A DNA stretch of 64,000 nt from Serratia symbiotica. Its GTDB lineage: Bacteria; Pseudomonadota; Gammaproteobacteria; Enterobacterales; Enterobacteriaceae. The notes under the pieces were generated by a model. It worked only from the letters and a program-made list of their open reading frames with translations. It did no database searches and had not been told where the DNA came from. This document shows positions 10,855 to 19,338 of the stretch, in pieces. Numbering within the stretch: the first letter of the stretch is position 1; each line of letters begins with the position of its first letter. The position numbers and the translations under genes were made by a program. The DNA is taken from the NCBI GenBank assembly GCA_900380265.1, contig LR025083.1:310001-374000 (forward strand), in the 5' to 3' direction.

Positions 10855-12020
10855 CTTAGACGAAAAAATCTAGGATTGGCTTTAGGGGCTAGGCTTTTTA
10901 CATTGATCTGTATCTCATTCTCAATGTCATTTTTTCAGGATTTCGGCGATAGGCATTAGTTAATGCATCATTACTCATGGGTCATGCTTACTCCTGTGGT
11001 TGAATGCTCTTTAAGCAACTTTCGCTGTTTTACACAACTATTTATTTCAAAACCTTGATGTATCTTTTAAAAATATCGCGATCTGTAGTGTCAGCAACCC
11101 GGTATTTGGTGATTTTTGACTGTTTTTATGACTGGGAAAGTGAAGCTGAGGGACGCAGTTATTTTTATTATAGACTCTTGTGGCTCTGTATGTACTTATA
11201 TTAGCTTGTTTGGATCCAGGGCCTTCATATGCCTCAGTGTCGGATATGCAAACGCACCCTGAAAGATAGCGGGTTTTCTAAAACAATAAGTCAGGCTTTC
11301 TTTGTTTCTGCGTATAACTATTTGAAATGAGATCCGGTAGAAAAATGAGTGTTCACTGATAGTATCACGAGGGTTCAGTAGTTTCACGGCAATGTAGGAT
11401 GTAATCGCCGAGGCGGCGGACGGTTTGAATTGCGCTACTATTAGCGTGGGTCAGCATGGTTAGAATAGGATACTTATCCTAAAATAGGAACATTCTTCTT
11501 TTTAAAAGCTAACTCCAGGGGAGTACGGAATGCAATATTGGCATCAGTGCATATCCCGGATTTAGTGGTTTGACAGTCTCCTTTTGGAATGCCTCTCAAT
11601 AACTAACAGTATCCCAATCTGGCTGCATTCTACCCAAAACATGGCGTTTCTAAGGCATTCCATACAACCTTGGTTTCTTCCATTAATACCTGAATTTAGG
11701 GTTGGTTTCAATAACGGATTGTATAATATCATGCAATTCTCACCGTGCATGTTCCTTGGAAAGGTATAAAATGCTGGTGGTACTACACAGTGTGTCTGTA
11801 AGATTAAACAAAATGATTTGGAGGCAGGGATACCTGTTGGTATATACATTCCACGTACCACTATAAACTTTACTGAGTTGCTAACAACGTCTGCTAAGGT
11901 TGTTAGCTTGTGGCCTCTTTCACTTATGACGCCTATTTATATGTTAAATAGCATCAGTAAAATCATGTGAAAAGACCGCAGGTATTGATATCGACGTCTA
12001 GTGAAATTTAATTAGTGAAA
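10855..12020 (-). pseudogene. nadA: Broken quinolinate synthase NadA
   Basis: NadA condenses iminoaspartate and dihydroxyacetone phosphate to quinolinate in NAD synthesis, using an iron-sulfur cluster. The minus-strand fragment at 11562-11861 reads NMHGENCMILYNPLLKPTLN then NGRNQGCMEC, which parallels [20 protein letters not shown] then DLGCP in NadA. Close to pnuC the strand reads IAEILKK followed by APKANPRFFRLRR, which parallels the C-terminal IAEALEQ and LAPLNRMLDFAAQLKR. The pieces are in different frames with stops between them. Boundaries are estimates. The position directly upstream of pnuC is the ancestral one and strengthens the call. Confidence 0.7.
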
Positions 12021-12198
12021 TGATAGTAAACGGTACTATATGAGGAGAGGTATTAGATCAAGACATAGAAATCAATGGGGAGGTTACGTCGGGTGACTTG
12101 GGAATGCTATTGATGTTGCTAGATATTATTGATCTTCTAGGTTAGCGCAAGAAGATCTTACTTTAGCTAAGTTCACATCTTTTTTATTTTATAATTGA

Positions 12199-12271
12199 TG
12201 GGTCGTGCAGGATTCGAACCTGCGACCAATTGATTAAAAGTCAACTGCTCTACCAGCTGAGCTAACGACCC
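12199..12271 (-). tRNA. lysT: tRNA-Lys (anticodon TTT), encoded 3' end TCA instead of CCA
   Basis: The minus strand gives a full cloverleaf. The acceptor GGGTCGT pairs with ACGACCC, the D arm contains GCTCAGCTGGTAGAGC, the anticodon stem and loop read GTTGACTTTTAATCAAT with TTT at 12236-12238, and the T arm is GCAGGTTCGAATCCTGC. The discriminator base A is at 12199. The next three encoded bases (12198-12196) read TCA rather than the CCA present in the four tRNA genes near 57 kb, so the mature end would need trimming and CCA addition. In E. coli this slot between the tol-pal genes and nadA holds a multi-copy Lys/Val tRNA cluster; only one copy is left. Confidence 0.97.
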
Positions 12272-12357
12272 AATGCTTTCCTTTTTAATGCGAGTAAGCA
12301 GGTTTGGCACCAATAAAGTATATTACTAACATATCTTTTTAGCGCAACTTAAATTTG

Positions 12358-12385
12358 GAACAATAAGCTAGACTGCTTATTGTTC
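12358..12385. repeat. Perfect 11-bp hairpin between cpoB and tRNA-Lys
   Basis: GAACAATAAGC at 12358-12368 pairs exactly with GCTTATTGTTC at 12375-12385 across TAGACT. It lies downstream of cpoB and upstream of tRNA-Lys in the direction of transcription. No U-tract follows on the minus strand, so it may be a processing stem or an eroded terminator of the tol-pal transcript. Confidence 0.75.
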
Positions 12386-12393
12386 ATACGAGT

Positions 12394-12437
12394 AGACCCG
12401 CATTATTCAGCCTAACTAACGCCGGGTCTTTTTTTTT
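12394..12437 (+). terminator. Terminator-like hairpin with T9 on the plus strand, next to the cpoB stop
   Basis: AGACCCG at 12394-12400 pairs with CGGGTCT at 12423-12429 and is followed by nine T residues ending at 12437. The shape is that of a rho-independent terminator for plus-strand transcription. No plus-strand gene precedes it, and its T-run overlaps the cpoB stop codon on the other strand. It may be one half of a once bidirectional terminator. The 22-base loop is long, which lowers confidence. Confidence 0.45.
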
Positions 12438-13212
12438 AACTAGCTATGCGATTTTTTGCCAGTGAAGCCTCTAAGCTGCTTGGATACTGTTTGATCAATT
12501 GTTGGAAAACGGCTTTTGCTTTATCAAACTGCCCTTTTTCCTGCATGATTATACCCACTTTATACATGGCCCCTGCTGCTTTATTGGAATTTGCATAATT
12601 TTTCACTACCACTGAAAAATAATAAGCGGCATCATCTTTGTTGCCTTTGTTATAAAACAATTGACCCAGCCAATAATGAGTATTAGGCTGGTAGATAGAT
12701 TTTGGGTACAATTTTAGAAAGGATTGAAAAGCAGAGATGGCTAGGTCATACTGTTTTTTTTCTAGTGCTAACGAAACAGCAGTATTGTAGTCGCTGTTTT
12801 CATCTTTCTTGCTGGAGAACACCATAGAAATGTGGTTGCTGCCATTAGACTGGGCAGCAGCTGCTGCCCAGTCTAAATTTTGGTCCCCCCCCCGAGCACT
12901 TTTTTGAATGAGATTATCGATCTGCTGATATATTTTCCTCTCGCGTTCGATTATTTGCTGAACTTGATATTGGTTTTCTTGGATCCTCCCTCGCAGGGAA
13001 TCAATATCATTTTGATTTTCAGAGAGTTCTTGCTGAAGTTGGGTTAAAAGCTGCCCCTGAGCATTGCTGATACGTTCAAGTAATGCCACTCGTTCTGTAA
13101 GCGAATTGTAACCAATATGATGGATTGGCGCTTGGGCTGCAGCGACCCAAGGAGCGGTGAGGATCATCAGCAACGCTAGACTAAACACATTACATGAAAA
13201 TTTACTAAGCAT
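12436..13212 (-). CDS. cpoB: Cell division coordinator CpoB (periplasmic TPR protein)
   Basis: CpoB (YbgF) is a periplasmic trimer that binds TolA and links Tol-Pal constriction to peptidoglycan synthesis by PBP1B. The 258-residue protein has a signal peptide (residues 1-26, LALLMILTAPWVAAAQA), a coiled coil (about 40-105, LLTQLQQELSENQNDIDSLR) and a C-terminal block of TPR repeats (about 140-258: YNTAVSLALEKKQYDLAISA, FQSFLKLYPKS, HYWLGQLFYNKG, AVFQQLIKQYPSS). The length matches the family's 263. It starts nine bases after the pal stop. The linker between coiled coil and TPRs is odd. It contains a nine-G tract on the coding strand and a 32-bp perfect palindrome that encodes a run of five alanines. 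Confidence 0.95.
   Translation of the reverse strand: MLSKFSCNVFSLALLMILTAPWVAAAQAPIHHIGYNSLTERVALLERISNAQGQLLTQLQQELSENQNDIDSLRGRIQENQYQVQQIIERERKIYQQIDNLIQKSARGGDQNLDWAAAAAQSNGSNHISMVFSSKKDENSDYNTAVSLALEKKQYDLAISAFQSFLKLYPKSIYQPNTHYWLGQLFYNKGNKDDAAYYFSVVVKNYANSNKAAGAMYKVGIIMQEKGQFDKAKAVFQQLIKQYPSSLEASLAKNRIAS
12845..12876. repeat. 32-bp perfect palindrome inside cpoB
   Basis: TTAGACTGGGCAGCAG at 12845-12860 is followed with no spacer by its exact reverse complement at 12861-12876. On the coding (minus) strand it specifies the Leu-Asp-Trp-Ala5-Gln-Ser linker of CpoB. Nine bases further right, at 12885-12893, lies a run of nine C (G9 in the mRNA), kept in frame. Confidence 0.95.
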
Positions 13213-13221
13213 ATAATTTTA

Positions 13222-13731
13222 TTAGTAAACTAGAACGGCACGGCGGTTTTTAGAATACGCTTCTTCGTCATGACTCGTTACGGCTGGTTTTTCTTTTCCG
13301 TAGGAGAGAAGAGAGATTTGATCAGCTAAAACGCCTTTTCCCTGTAAGTACATTTTAACCGAGTTAGCACGACGCTCACCTAGAGCGATGTTGTATTCCG
13401 GCGTGCCACGTTCATCAGTGTGCCCTTCAATAGTTACTTTGTAAGACGCATTATTACGTAAGAACGTTGCATGTGCATCCAGTATTTGAGTAAAAGCAAT
13501 GCTGATGTTATATTTATCAAGGCCAAAGTATATCGTGTTTCCATTTTGAAGTTCTTGCATCTTTACATGCGCTTCCTCTTGATAAGATAAGTTACTGTCG
13601 CTGTTTTCGATGCCAGCGCAAGCCCCCATGCCAGCTTCATCGTGATTTGCGTTTTTGTGAGAGCTACAAGCTGTGCCAGCTAGAACGGGCAATGCCAGTA
13701 GAAGTGATTGCAGTACTTTATTCAATTGCAT
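13222..13731 (-). CDS. pal: Peptidoglycan-associated outer-membrane lipoprotein Pal
   Basis: Pal anchors the outer membrane to peptidoglycan and is the TolB partner in the Tol-Pal machine. The 169-residue product begins [19 protein letters not shown] and has a lipobox ending GTAC, where the cysteine at about residue 22 would carry lipid. The OmpA-like peptidoglycan-binding domain follows, with the signature [20 protein letters not shown] and [16 protein letters not shown]. Length is close to the usual 173. Glycine at the -3 position of the lipobox is unusual; leucine, isoleucine or valine is expected, although a nearby LAG could shift processing in principle. It sits 43 bases after tolB and nine before cpoB, in one operon. 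Confidence 0.96.
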   Translation of the reverse strand: MQLNKVLQSLLLALPVLAGTACSSHKNANHDEAGMGACAGIENSDSNLSYQEEAHVKMQELQNGNTIYFGLDKYNISIAFTQILDAHATFLRNNASYKVTIEGHTDERGTPEYNIALGERRANSVKMYLQGKGVLADQISLLSYGKEKPAVTSHDEEAYSKNRRAVLVY

Positions 13732-13774
13732 GTCTTTAATCCTCTTATAATTTCAATATATATTGACAGTTCCA

Positions 13775-15067
13775 TTATAGATGCGGCGACCAGGCAGGGG
13801 ATCTGAGATGCTCATTACTTTCTGGGAGACGCGCTTTAAAACGTCCATCACTTGAGATTAGGTGTAATATGGAACCTATAGGCCCCATGGAACTATAGAT
13901 AATCATAGTCCCGTTTGGTGCAATACTAGGGGCTTCGTCAAGGAATGTGTCGGTTAATACGTGAACTTCTCCTGAAATAAGATCTTGTTTGGCAATATGC
14001 TGAACTCCATTCGTGGAAGTCACCATAACCAGAAATTTACCATCGTAACTGATCTGAGCATTCTGGTTCTGGGAACCTTCCCACGTCAAACGCTGGGATG
14101 TTCCGCCTTTAGCACTGATCTTGTAAATTTGTGGGCGCCCCCCCTGATCGGAAGTATACGCCAGTGTCTGACCATCTGGGAACCAGGCTGGCTCAGTGTT
14201 GTTGCTTCGATCATCGGTGATCTGAATCACCGTACCGGAATCCAGGTGAATCACGTACAGATTGAGGCTACCGCTCTTAGAGAGCGAAACCGCTAGGCGG
14301 CTGCCATCTGGGGAGAATGCCGGCGCACCATTGTGACGTGGGAAAGCGGCAATCTGGTTGATTACCCCGTCAGATAACGCTTGTATTACTAGCGTAGATC
14401 GGCCACTTTCGAAGGTTACGTAGGCTAGCTTACTACCATCTGGTGACCACGCCGGTGACATAAGCGGCTCAGGAGATTGGTGCAAAATAAACTGATTATA
14501 CCCATCATAGTCTGCCACGCGCAGTTCGTAGAGTGATTTTTCGCCATTTTTCTGCGCGATATAAGCGATGCGGCTGCGAAAAGCCCCCTTAGTGCCGGTC
14601 AGTTTTTCAAACACTTCGTCGCTGGCAGTATGTGCAGAATAACGCAACCATTGTTGCTTTGCTTTAAACTGGTTTTGTGTTAATACGCTGACTTGGGAGT
14701 TGGAGGTATCCACTAATTGATAAGAGATGAGATAATTACTATCAGCGCCGGGCTGTACCTGCCCAATTATGATAGCATCAATCCCAAGTCCAGTCCAAGC
14801 TGCTGGAGTCACTTCAGATGCGGTGGTGGGTTGCTGCGGCATGCGTATGATGTCAATAGGGTTGAATTTTCCGCTATTGCGCAAGTCTTCGCTGATAATA
14901 TTTCCAATATCTTCTGGATTCGCGCCAGAACCAGTCCATTTAAACGGCACGATAGCAATCGGACGAGCAGAATTGATCCCTTGGGTGATTTCAATCTGAA
15001 CTTCCGCGTGAATAATGGATGCCCACATTATTAAAAATACTAGCGCTACTCGAAATGCTTGCTTCAT
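13775..15067 (-). CDS. tolB: Tol-Pal system beta-propeller protein TolB
   Basis: TolB is the soluble periplasmic component that shuttles between TolA and Pal. From the ATG at 15067 the protein is 430 residues, exactly the family length, and begins [17 protein letters not shown], a signal peptide cleaved near IIHA. An N-terminal alpha/beta domain (about 22-160) is followed by a six-bladed propeller with repeats such as [52 protein letters not shown] and [16 protein letters not shown] prefer this start because AAAGGAGATG sits just upstream; the frame is open for 21 further codons back to 15130. The gap to tolA (375 bases) is larger than the roughly 130 of E. coli and holds a decayed insert, so tolB may have its own promoter there. 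Confidence 0.97.
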   Translation of the reverse strand: MKQAFRVALVFLIMWASIIHAEVQIEITQGINSARPIAIVPFKWTGSGANPEDIGNIISEDLRNSGKFNPIDIIRMPQQPTTASEVTPAAWTGLGIDAIIIGQVQPGADSNYLISYQLVDTSNSQVSVLTQNQFKAKQQWLRYSAHTASDEVFEKLTGTKGAFRSRIAYIAQKNGEKSLYELRVADYDGYNQFILHQSPEPLMSPAWSPDGSKLAYVTFESGRSTLVIQALSDGVINQIAAFPRHNGAPAFSPDGSRLAVSLSKSGSLNLYVIHLDSGTVIQITDDRSNNTEPAWFPDGQTLAYTSDQGGRPQIYKISAKGGTSQRLTWEGSQNQNAQISYDGKFLVMVTSTNGVQHIAKQDLISGEVHVLTDTFLDEAPSIAPNGTMIIYSSMGPIGSILHLISSDGRFKARLPESNEHLRSPAWSPHL

Positions 15068-15442
15068 GTCATCTCCTTTATCTAGGGCATACCTAAGATA
15101 AATTAGTAGAATTTTAATCACCCAATACAAATAACGCTAAACATCTTTATTGATTACCTTGATATGGTGTTTGGTTATTGATTTTCTCACCATAGCACAC
15201 TCAAAAGCCACTAATTAAGTGGAAGTGTACAGGCTGTCTCAAAAATCGATCAATCAAGTGGCAGCTTTCAGAGACAGCCAGAGGGATGGGATATTTTAGC
15301 GCGCTTCTAAGTGACTATCTACTAATTTGGTCACTAGCATCATTGCACATGCTAGTTGCGTTTAGACATGATTGCTAGAGCTGCTTCCTGACCATTAAAG
15401 GGTATAGAGTAGTTTACTCCTGTATCTCTGTGTTAATTTAGG
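15068..15442. other. Enlarged tolA-tolB intergenic region with a 9-bp inverted repeat
   Basis: No reading frame is recognisable. GGCTGTCTC at 15232-15240 is matched in inverted orientation by GAGACAGCC at 15271-15279, 30 bases apart. Motifs of this kind occur at the ends of some IS5-family elements, so the extra length may be a scar of an insertion sequence, but no transposase fragment is visible. Confidence 0.5.
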
Positions 15443-16285
15443 TCATTGCGGTTTGAATGTAAGTGTAAAAAATTTAAAATGCTGATAAATGGCATCGCTG
15501 GGTGGTTTTGGTATTTGTGCTCGTTTAGCAGCAGAGACTGCCGCCTGACAAAGGGCTGGATCACCGCCTACTTCTTGCACATTGATAAGTAAGCCATTCG
15601 GTGCAAGCTTGATGCGCAAGTTACAGGTTTTACCGGTGAATGCAATAGGGTCATAAAACTTGCTTTGTATTACGTTTTGAATCTGCCCTATATAAGTGTT
15701 GATGTTTTCACTACTATCCGCTACAGCTTTGGTATTACTCAGTTGAGTAGTATGACTGTCTTCTTTTTGTTTTCCCTTCCAAACGGGGTTGGCTTTGCTA
15801 TCCGACAGATCATTAAATAGGTTATTGAGTTCCGCGAACTTCTTTGCGGCAGCAGTTTCCTGTGTGGCTTGTTTTTTGGTTTTGTGTGTCTCTGAGTGCT
15901 TGTATTCATCCGCTGATTGTCGGGTTTCAAAGTTTTTCTTTCCCACGTTTAGCGGCATGGCAAACTTATTAGTCTCTGTTGTTTTGTTCGTTGCTTTTTT
16001 TTGTTTGACTGGTATTGTTGCCTGCTCTTGTGCTTTATTTTGATCTATTGTTTCCACATCTAATTTTTCTTTTCTCTTTTGCTTGCAGTTGAATTGTTCT
16101 ACTACAGCGATAGGATCGACGATAGTTGCTCTAATAATAGAACTATCATTGTCGCTCCTGCTAGCACTAATAATGTGTTCTTGTAACGACCCGTAAATTA
16201 GAAGAGCCATCAGTATCATATGCAGCATGAAAGAAATAACAACGGCACGATAGAGTTTATCGTTTTTCTCAGTGTCCTTTACCAA
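15443..16285 (-). CDS. tolA: TolA, inner-membrane bridge of the Tol-Pal system, with a shortened central domain
   Basis: TolA spans the periplasm and transmits proton-motive force from TolQR to TolB-Pal. Homology (family start S/VKATEQNDKL) points to TTG at 16285, giving LVKDTEKNDKLYRAVVISF with the single membrane helix VVISFMLHMILMALLIYGSL. E. coli uses GTG at this point. The same frame is open to an ATG at 16354, but that ATG lacks a ribosome site. The C-terminal domain is well kept: QSKFYDPIAFTGKTCNLRIK and GGDPALCQAAVSAAKRAQIP. From the TTG the protein has about 280 residues against 421 in E. coli. Most of the missing length is in the lysine/alanine-rich helical domain II, which here is a low-repeat, threonine- and lysine-rich stretch. 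The shorter span could reflect a narrower periplasm or simple erosion of repeats. Confidence 0.93.
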   Translation of the reverse strand: MVKDTEKNDKLYRAVVISFMLHMILMALLIYGSLQEHIISASRSDNDSSIIRATIVDPIAVVEQFNCKQKRKEKLDVETIDQNKAQEQATIPVKQKKATNKTTETNKFAMPLNVGKKNFETRQSADEYKHSETHKTKKQATQETAAAKKFAELNNLFNDLSDSKANPVWKGKQKEDSHTTQLSNTKAVADSSENINTYIGQIQNVIQSKFYDPIAFTGKTCNLRIKLAPNGLLINVQEVGGDPALCQAAVSAAKRAQIPKPPSDAIYQHFKFFTLTFKPQ

Positions 16286-16363
16286 AGTAAGTTCCCAAAA
16301 CTGCTGTTGCTTATACAAGGGTACTTGAGTCACACTATAGTGACCAGGTGCCATATTTTATAA

Positions 16364-16792
16364 TTAAATAGGATGAGTCATTAGCCCCACAGAGCTTACA
16401 CCCGCCTGATGGAGGATATTTAATGCCTTGATAATTTCATCATACGGAAGATCCCGCGCGCCTCCTATTAAAAAGGCTGTTGTAGGATTGGTTGCTAAGC
16501 GCAATTTAACTTCAGCCGCCACTTGCTCTGGTTGTAGCAGTACCATACGCTGGTGATCTATCATCAACGTATATTGACCTACACCGGACACTTGGAGAAT
16601 AACCGGTAGATTATTAGTGCTGGCCACGGGTTTGGCATTGGTGGAACTTGGTAGGTTAACCTCCACGCTCTGCGTGAGACTTGCTGTTGTTACCATAACA
16701 ATCAGAAGTAGAACCAGAAGCACATCAAGCAGCGGAACCATGTTAATTTCTGAGTTTAGTGCGTGCCGATGTCGTCCAGGTATTCTAGCCAT
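16364..16792 (-). CDS. tolR: TolR, inner-membrane subunit of the Tol-Pal proton motor
   Basis: TolR pairs with TolQ to form the proton-driven motor that energises TolA. The 142-residue length is the same as in E. coli. After a short basic cytoplasmic tail comes SEINMVPLLDVLLVLLLIVM, the single membrane helix containing the essential aspartate of PLLDVLLVLL. The periplasmic domain ends with FLIGGARDLPYDEIIKALNI and SVGLMTHPI. AGAGG five bases before the ATG supports the start. It begins eight bases after tolQ, consistent with translational coupling. Confidence 0.97.
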   Translation of the reverse strand: MARIPGRHRHALNSEINMVPLLDVLLVLLLIVMVTTASLTQSVEVNLPSSTNAKPVASTNNLPVILQVSGVGQYTLMIDHQRMVLLQPEQVAAEVKLRLATNPTTAFLIGGARDLPYDEIIKALNILHQAGVSSVGLMTHPI

Positions 16793-16800
16793 ACTATCCT

Positions 16801-17487
16801 CTACTTACTACTTGCTGAGGAGAAAGCCTCACGATGTAGAATAGCGGTAAATTCTTCCATAAATGTGCTGTAATTTTGCTCAATTTTGTTGAGTCGTTGG
16901 TTGATGGTGTTATAGGAAATCACAGCTGGGATTGCTACAACAAGTCCAATTGCAGTCGTAATCAACGCTTCGGCAATACCTGGTGCGACCATCTGTAATG
17001 TAGCATACTTGGCTACGCCTAGTGCGATAAAAGCATGCATGACCCCCCACACGGTGCCAAGAAGCCCAATATACGGACTGATTGAAGCAACGGTGCCGAG
17101 GAACGTAATATGTCTTTCCAATCCTTCCAGCTCAAGGTTCATTGCAATGCGCATCGCTCTTGATGCGCCTTCAATAACCGACTTTGGCACATCCTTGTTG
17201 GCACTGTGCAAGCGGGTGAATTCTTTAAAGCCTGCATAGAAAATCTGTTCCAAACCAGTCAAGATGTTGCGATGCGCCTGACTTTCCTGGTATAAACAGG
17301 ACAACTCGACACCAGACCAGAATTTACTTTTAAAGACATCAGCGACATCCGTTGCTTTATTGAAGATATATATTCGCTGGATGATAATCGCCCAAGAGAC
17401 TACTGATAAGGATATTAAAATCAGTACGGTAAGCTTAACTAGCGGGCTTACTTTTAAGAATAAATCTAGGATTTTTATGTCAGGCAC
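16801..17487 (-). CDS. tolQ: TolQ, inner-membrane subunit of the Tol-Pal proton motor
   Basis: TolQ is the ExbB/MotA-type three-helix subunit of the motor. The 228-residue protein starts at a GTG (GTG CCT GAC) with CGGAG seven bases upstream; E. coli also uses GTG. Helix one is [18 protein letters not shown]. The conserved [20 protein letters not shown] precedes helix two and three, which include [20 protein letters not shown] and [20 protein letters not shown]. The family ends ILHRQAF; here [13 protein letters not shown]. It is the first surviving gene of the tol operon; ybgC, which precedes it in E. coli, is no longer open. Confidence 0.97.
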   Translation of the reverse strand: MPDIKILDLFLKVSPLVKLTVLILISLSVVSWAIIIQRIYIFNKATDVADVFKSKFWSGVELSCLYQESQAHRNILTGLEQIFYAGFKEFTRLHSANKDVPKSVIEGASRAMRIAMNLELEGLERHITFLGTVASISPYIGLLGTVWGVMHAFIALGVAKYATLQMVAPGIAEALITTAIGLVVAIPAVISYNTINQRLNKIEQNYSTFMEEFTAILHREAFSSASSK

Positions 17488-17489
17488 TA

Positions 17490-17895
17490 CTGAACTCCGG
17501 GGAGAATAGATTGAGAAAGCACTTTTACTTATATTCTGCGTTGAATAAACAGATATGATTAATAATTATAACGGTTAGCACGGTTTAACAGAGTTTCGTC
17601 TCAGTTGACCATGTATTCAACAACAGTGAGTGAGGACGCGTGGATAACTGTAATGTCATTTCATGCTTCCAGTTGTTCATTAAGACGAAACGAGCCAGGT
17701 GATCTACTGTTACACTGTGAAAAATGAAAGTGGCATATTAACTGAGTAGTTACTGACGATAGAATAATGTTGACGAAGCAGTGTAGGGACATTTTTCAAA
17801 AAAGTAATATCACAGCTATTATAGAGCACCCTGATAGTAACGGGTGCTTATAGTCAACACGAATCAGGCATCACAATCACATATACTAACGTGAG
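17490..17895 (-). pseudogene. ybgC: Probable remnant of acyl-CoA thioesterase YbgC
   Basis: In enterobacteria ybgC directly precedes tolQ on the same strand. Here the minus strand in that slot reads FIFHSVTVDHLARFVLMNNW, which loosely parallels [20 protein letters not shown] of YbgC, and stops follow soon after. The similarity is weak and rests mostly on position. No open frame of thioesterase length exists, so a functional YbgC is absent from this place. Confidence 0.4.
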
Positions 17896-18250
17896 TTCAC
17901 GAAACTTTGTTTTCTGATAATACGATTCAACCCTCTAACTATAACTCAAGATGAATCGGGTTGGAAATGAGTTAGTTAGAATGAACATAATTATAGGATT
18001 GCATTAATTCATCTTGTAGAGATATAACTGTATTATAAAGAAACGTAAAGTAATTATGTAGCCACAACCCAAATGCAAGAAAGAGGGTAGCACGATAGAA
18101 ATGACGATACGCCTTGGAAGGCGTAGGGATGGATCATTCTGGGAACTGCCTAAAAAAGAAGTATCTCTACTGACTTTTAGTAAGTACGTGTTTCTATTAA
18201 CCTTGTGTGGTGTTAATACATTAAATCTAATTAATTAGCGATAACGCCAG

Positions 18251-19338
18251 TTAAAGTGCCCGAATGAGGTCCTCATTTTTGATAATGTACCACTTATCAG
18301 GGAGTAAGATAATCTATAACTTGCTGCAAGTTTATAGTTTTAGTTACCTAGCTGTCTTCAAGTACGAGTGTCGTAATGATACCAAAATAATAAGGCATTA
18401 GTGTTTGGAGAATTCAGGAAAGAGTCAATAGTTTAAATTTTGTCCTTAACATAAGGACCCGGCTAGTTTTAGAACTGGGTTTATGATGAAAATTTTTATA
18501 AAAATGGGTTATGATAAATGATAGAGAAGATATTCAACGTAAGGCTACTCTCACCTCGTTTAGGGTTAATAGCCTACACATACAATTTAACAGCGTCAGA
18601 TTCCATTTTAGGTGCCATACATAAAGCGGTCATCAGGAGCGGGAAGCGACTCAGGTTAGCATGTAACTGCCAGTAGATTTCATAAATCAAATTCTCGCAA
18701 GTAGCAAGTACAAGCTATTATTCACGTAGTGAATGTGAAGCGCAGCTTGCCTTGAAGGGAAAGTTAAGTCGCAGTGTATATTTGCTGCTGGGTGTTGCAA
18801 GTGAATGCAATAATATTTTATTAATAATGCTTGTCAATACCAATAGTTCATAAGGGTTTAGTAGTTGTAAACAGTTCCTTTTTTGGATAGAAGCATGTAT
18901 TTCATATATGGGAAAGCCGCCTAAAGCGAATGTCCACTTCGTGCTAAACACTACTCCTAGTAAAACTGCTAATATCATGCTCTGCATCACATTTTACCTC
19001 AGAGTCTACATTCTAACTTAGTGTGGAACTCGACACCGGCGCCTAGAAAGTTAAGGTAGTCAATATTAGGATTATAACAACGCAGAAGCCAGAGAAAGCA
19101 CTAATATAGATCTATAGCCTAAGCGGCACATACAGCTTTTCCGCTTAGAAGCGAAACCTGTTTTTGCACTCCACTTGTTAGAATAGCGTTAATTATTAAT
19201 CGATACTAAGTCTCGGGTTTGGTGAGGAGGAGCACCAAGTCAAGTCCCATGCCAGAATTATCGTAATATCAAAGTTAATGAGGAGTTCGCTAACTCTAGA
19301 GTTAACCATTTAAATTTTATCACTTTATAGGAAACCAT
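18251..19338 (-). pseudogene. cydB: Broken cytochrome bd oxidase subunit II
   Basis: CydB is a membrane subunit of the high-affinity bd quinol oxidase. On the minus strand the gene still opens with an ATG at 19338, MVSYKVIKFKWL (family MIDYEVLRFIWWL). The fragment at 18718-18990 reads ALGGFPIYEIHASIQ then LQLLNPYELL (family FFQLLNPFGLL), and the end reads WYIIKNEDLIRAL followed by a stop at 18251 (family YWKMFGRITKEDI). Frames shift and stops intervene, so no full product can be made. It lies upstream of tolQ in the ancestral order, and a tiny cydX could not be found. Confidence 0.85.

Noticed and set aside
11562-11861. 99-codon minus-strand frame as a hypothetical gene
   Set aside because: It aligns with the NadA segment [19 protein letters not shown] and lies in the nadA slot.
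18718-18990. 90-codon minus-strand frame as a possible small membrane protein
   Set aside because: It aligns with the middle of CydB (LQLLNPYELL), so it is a pseudogene fragment.
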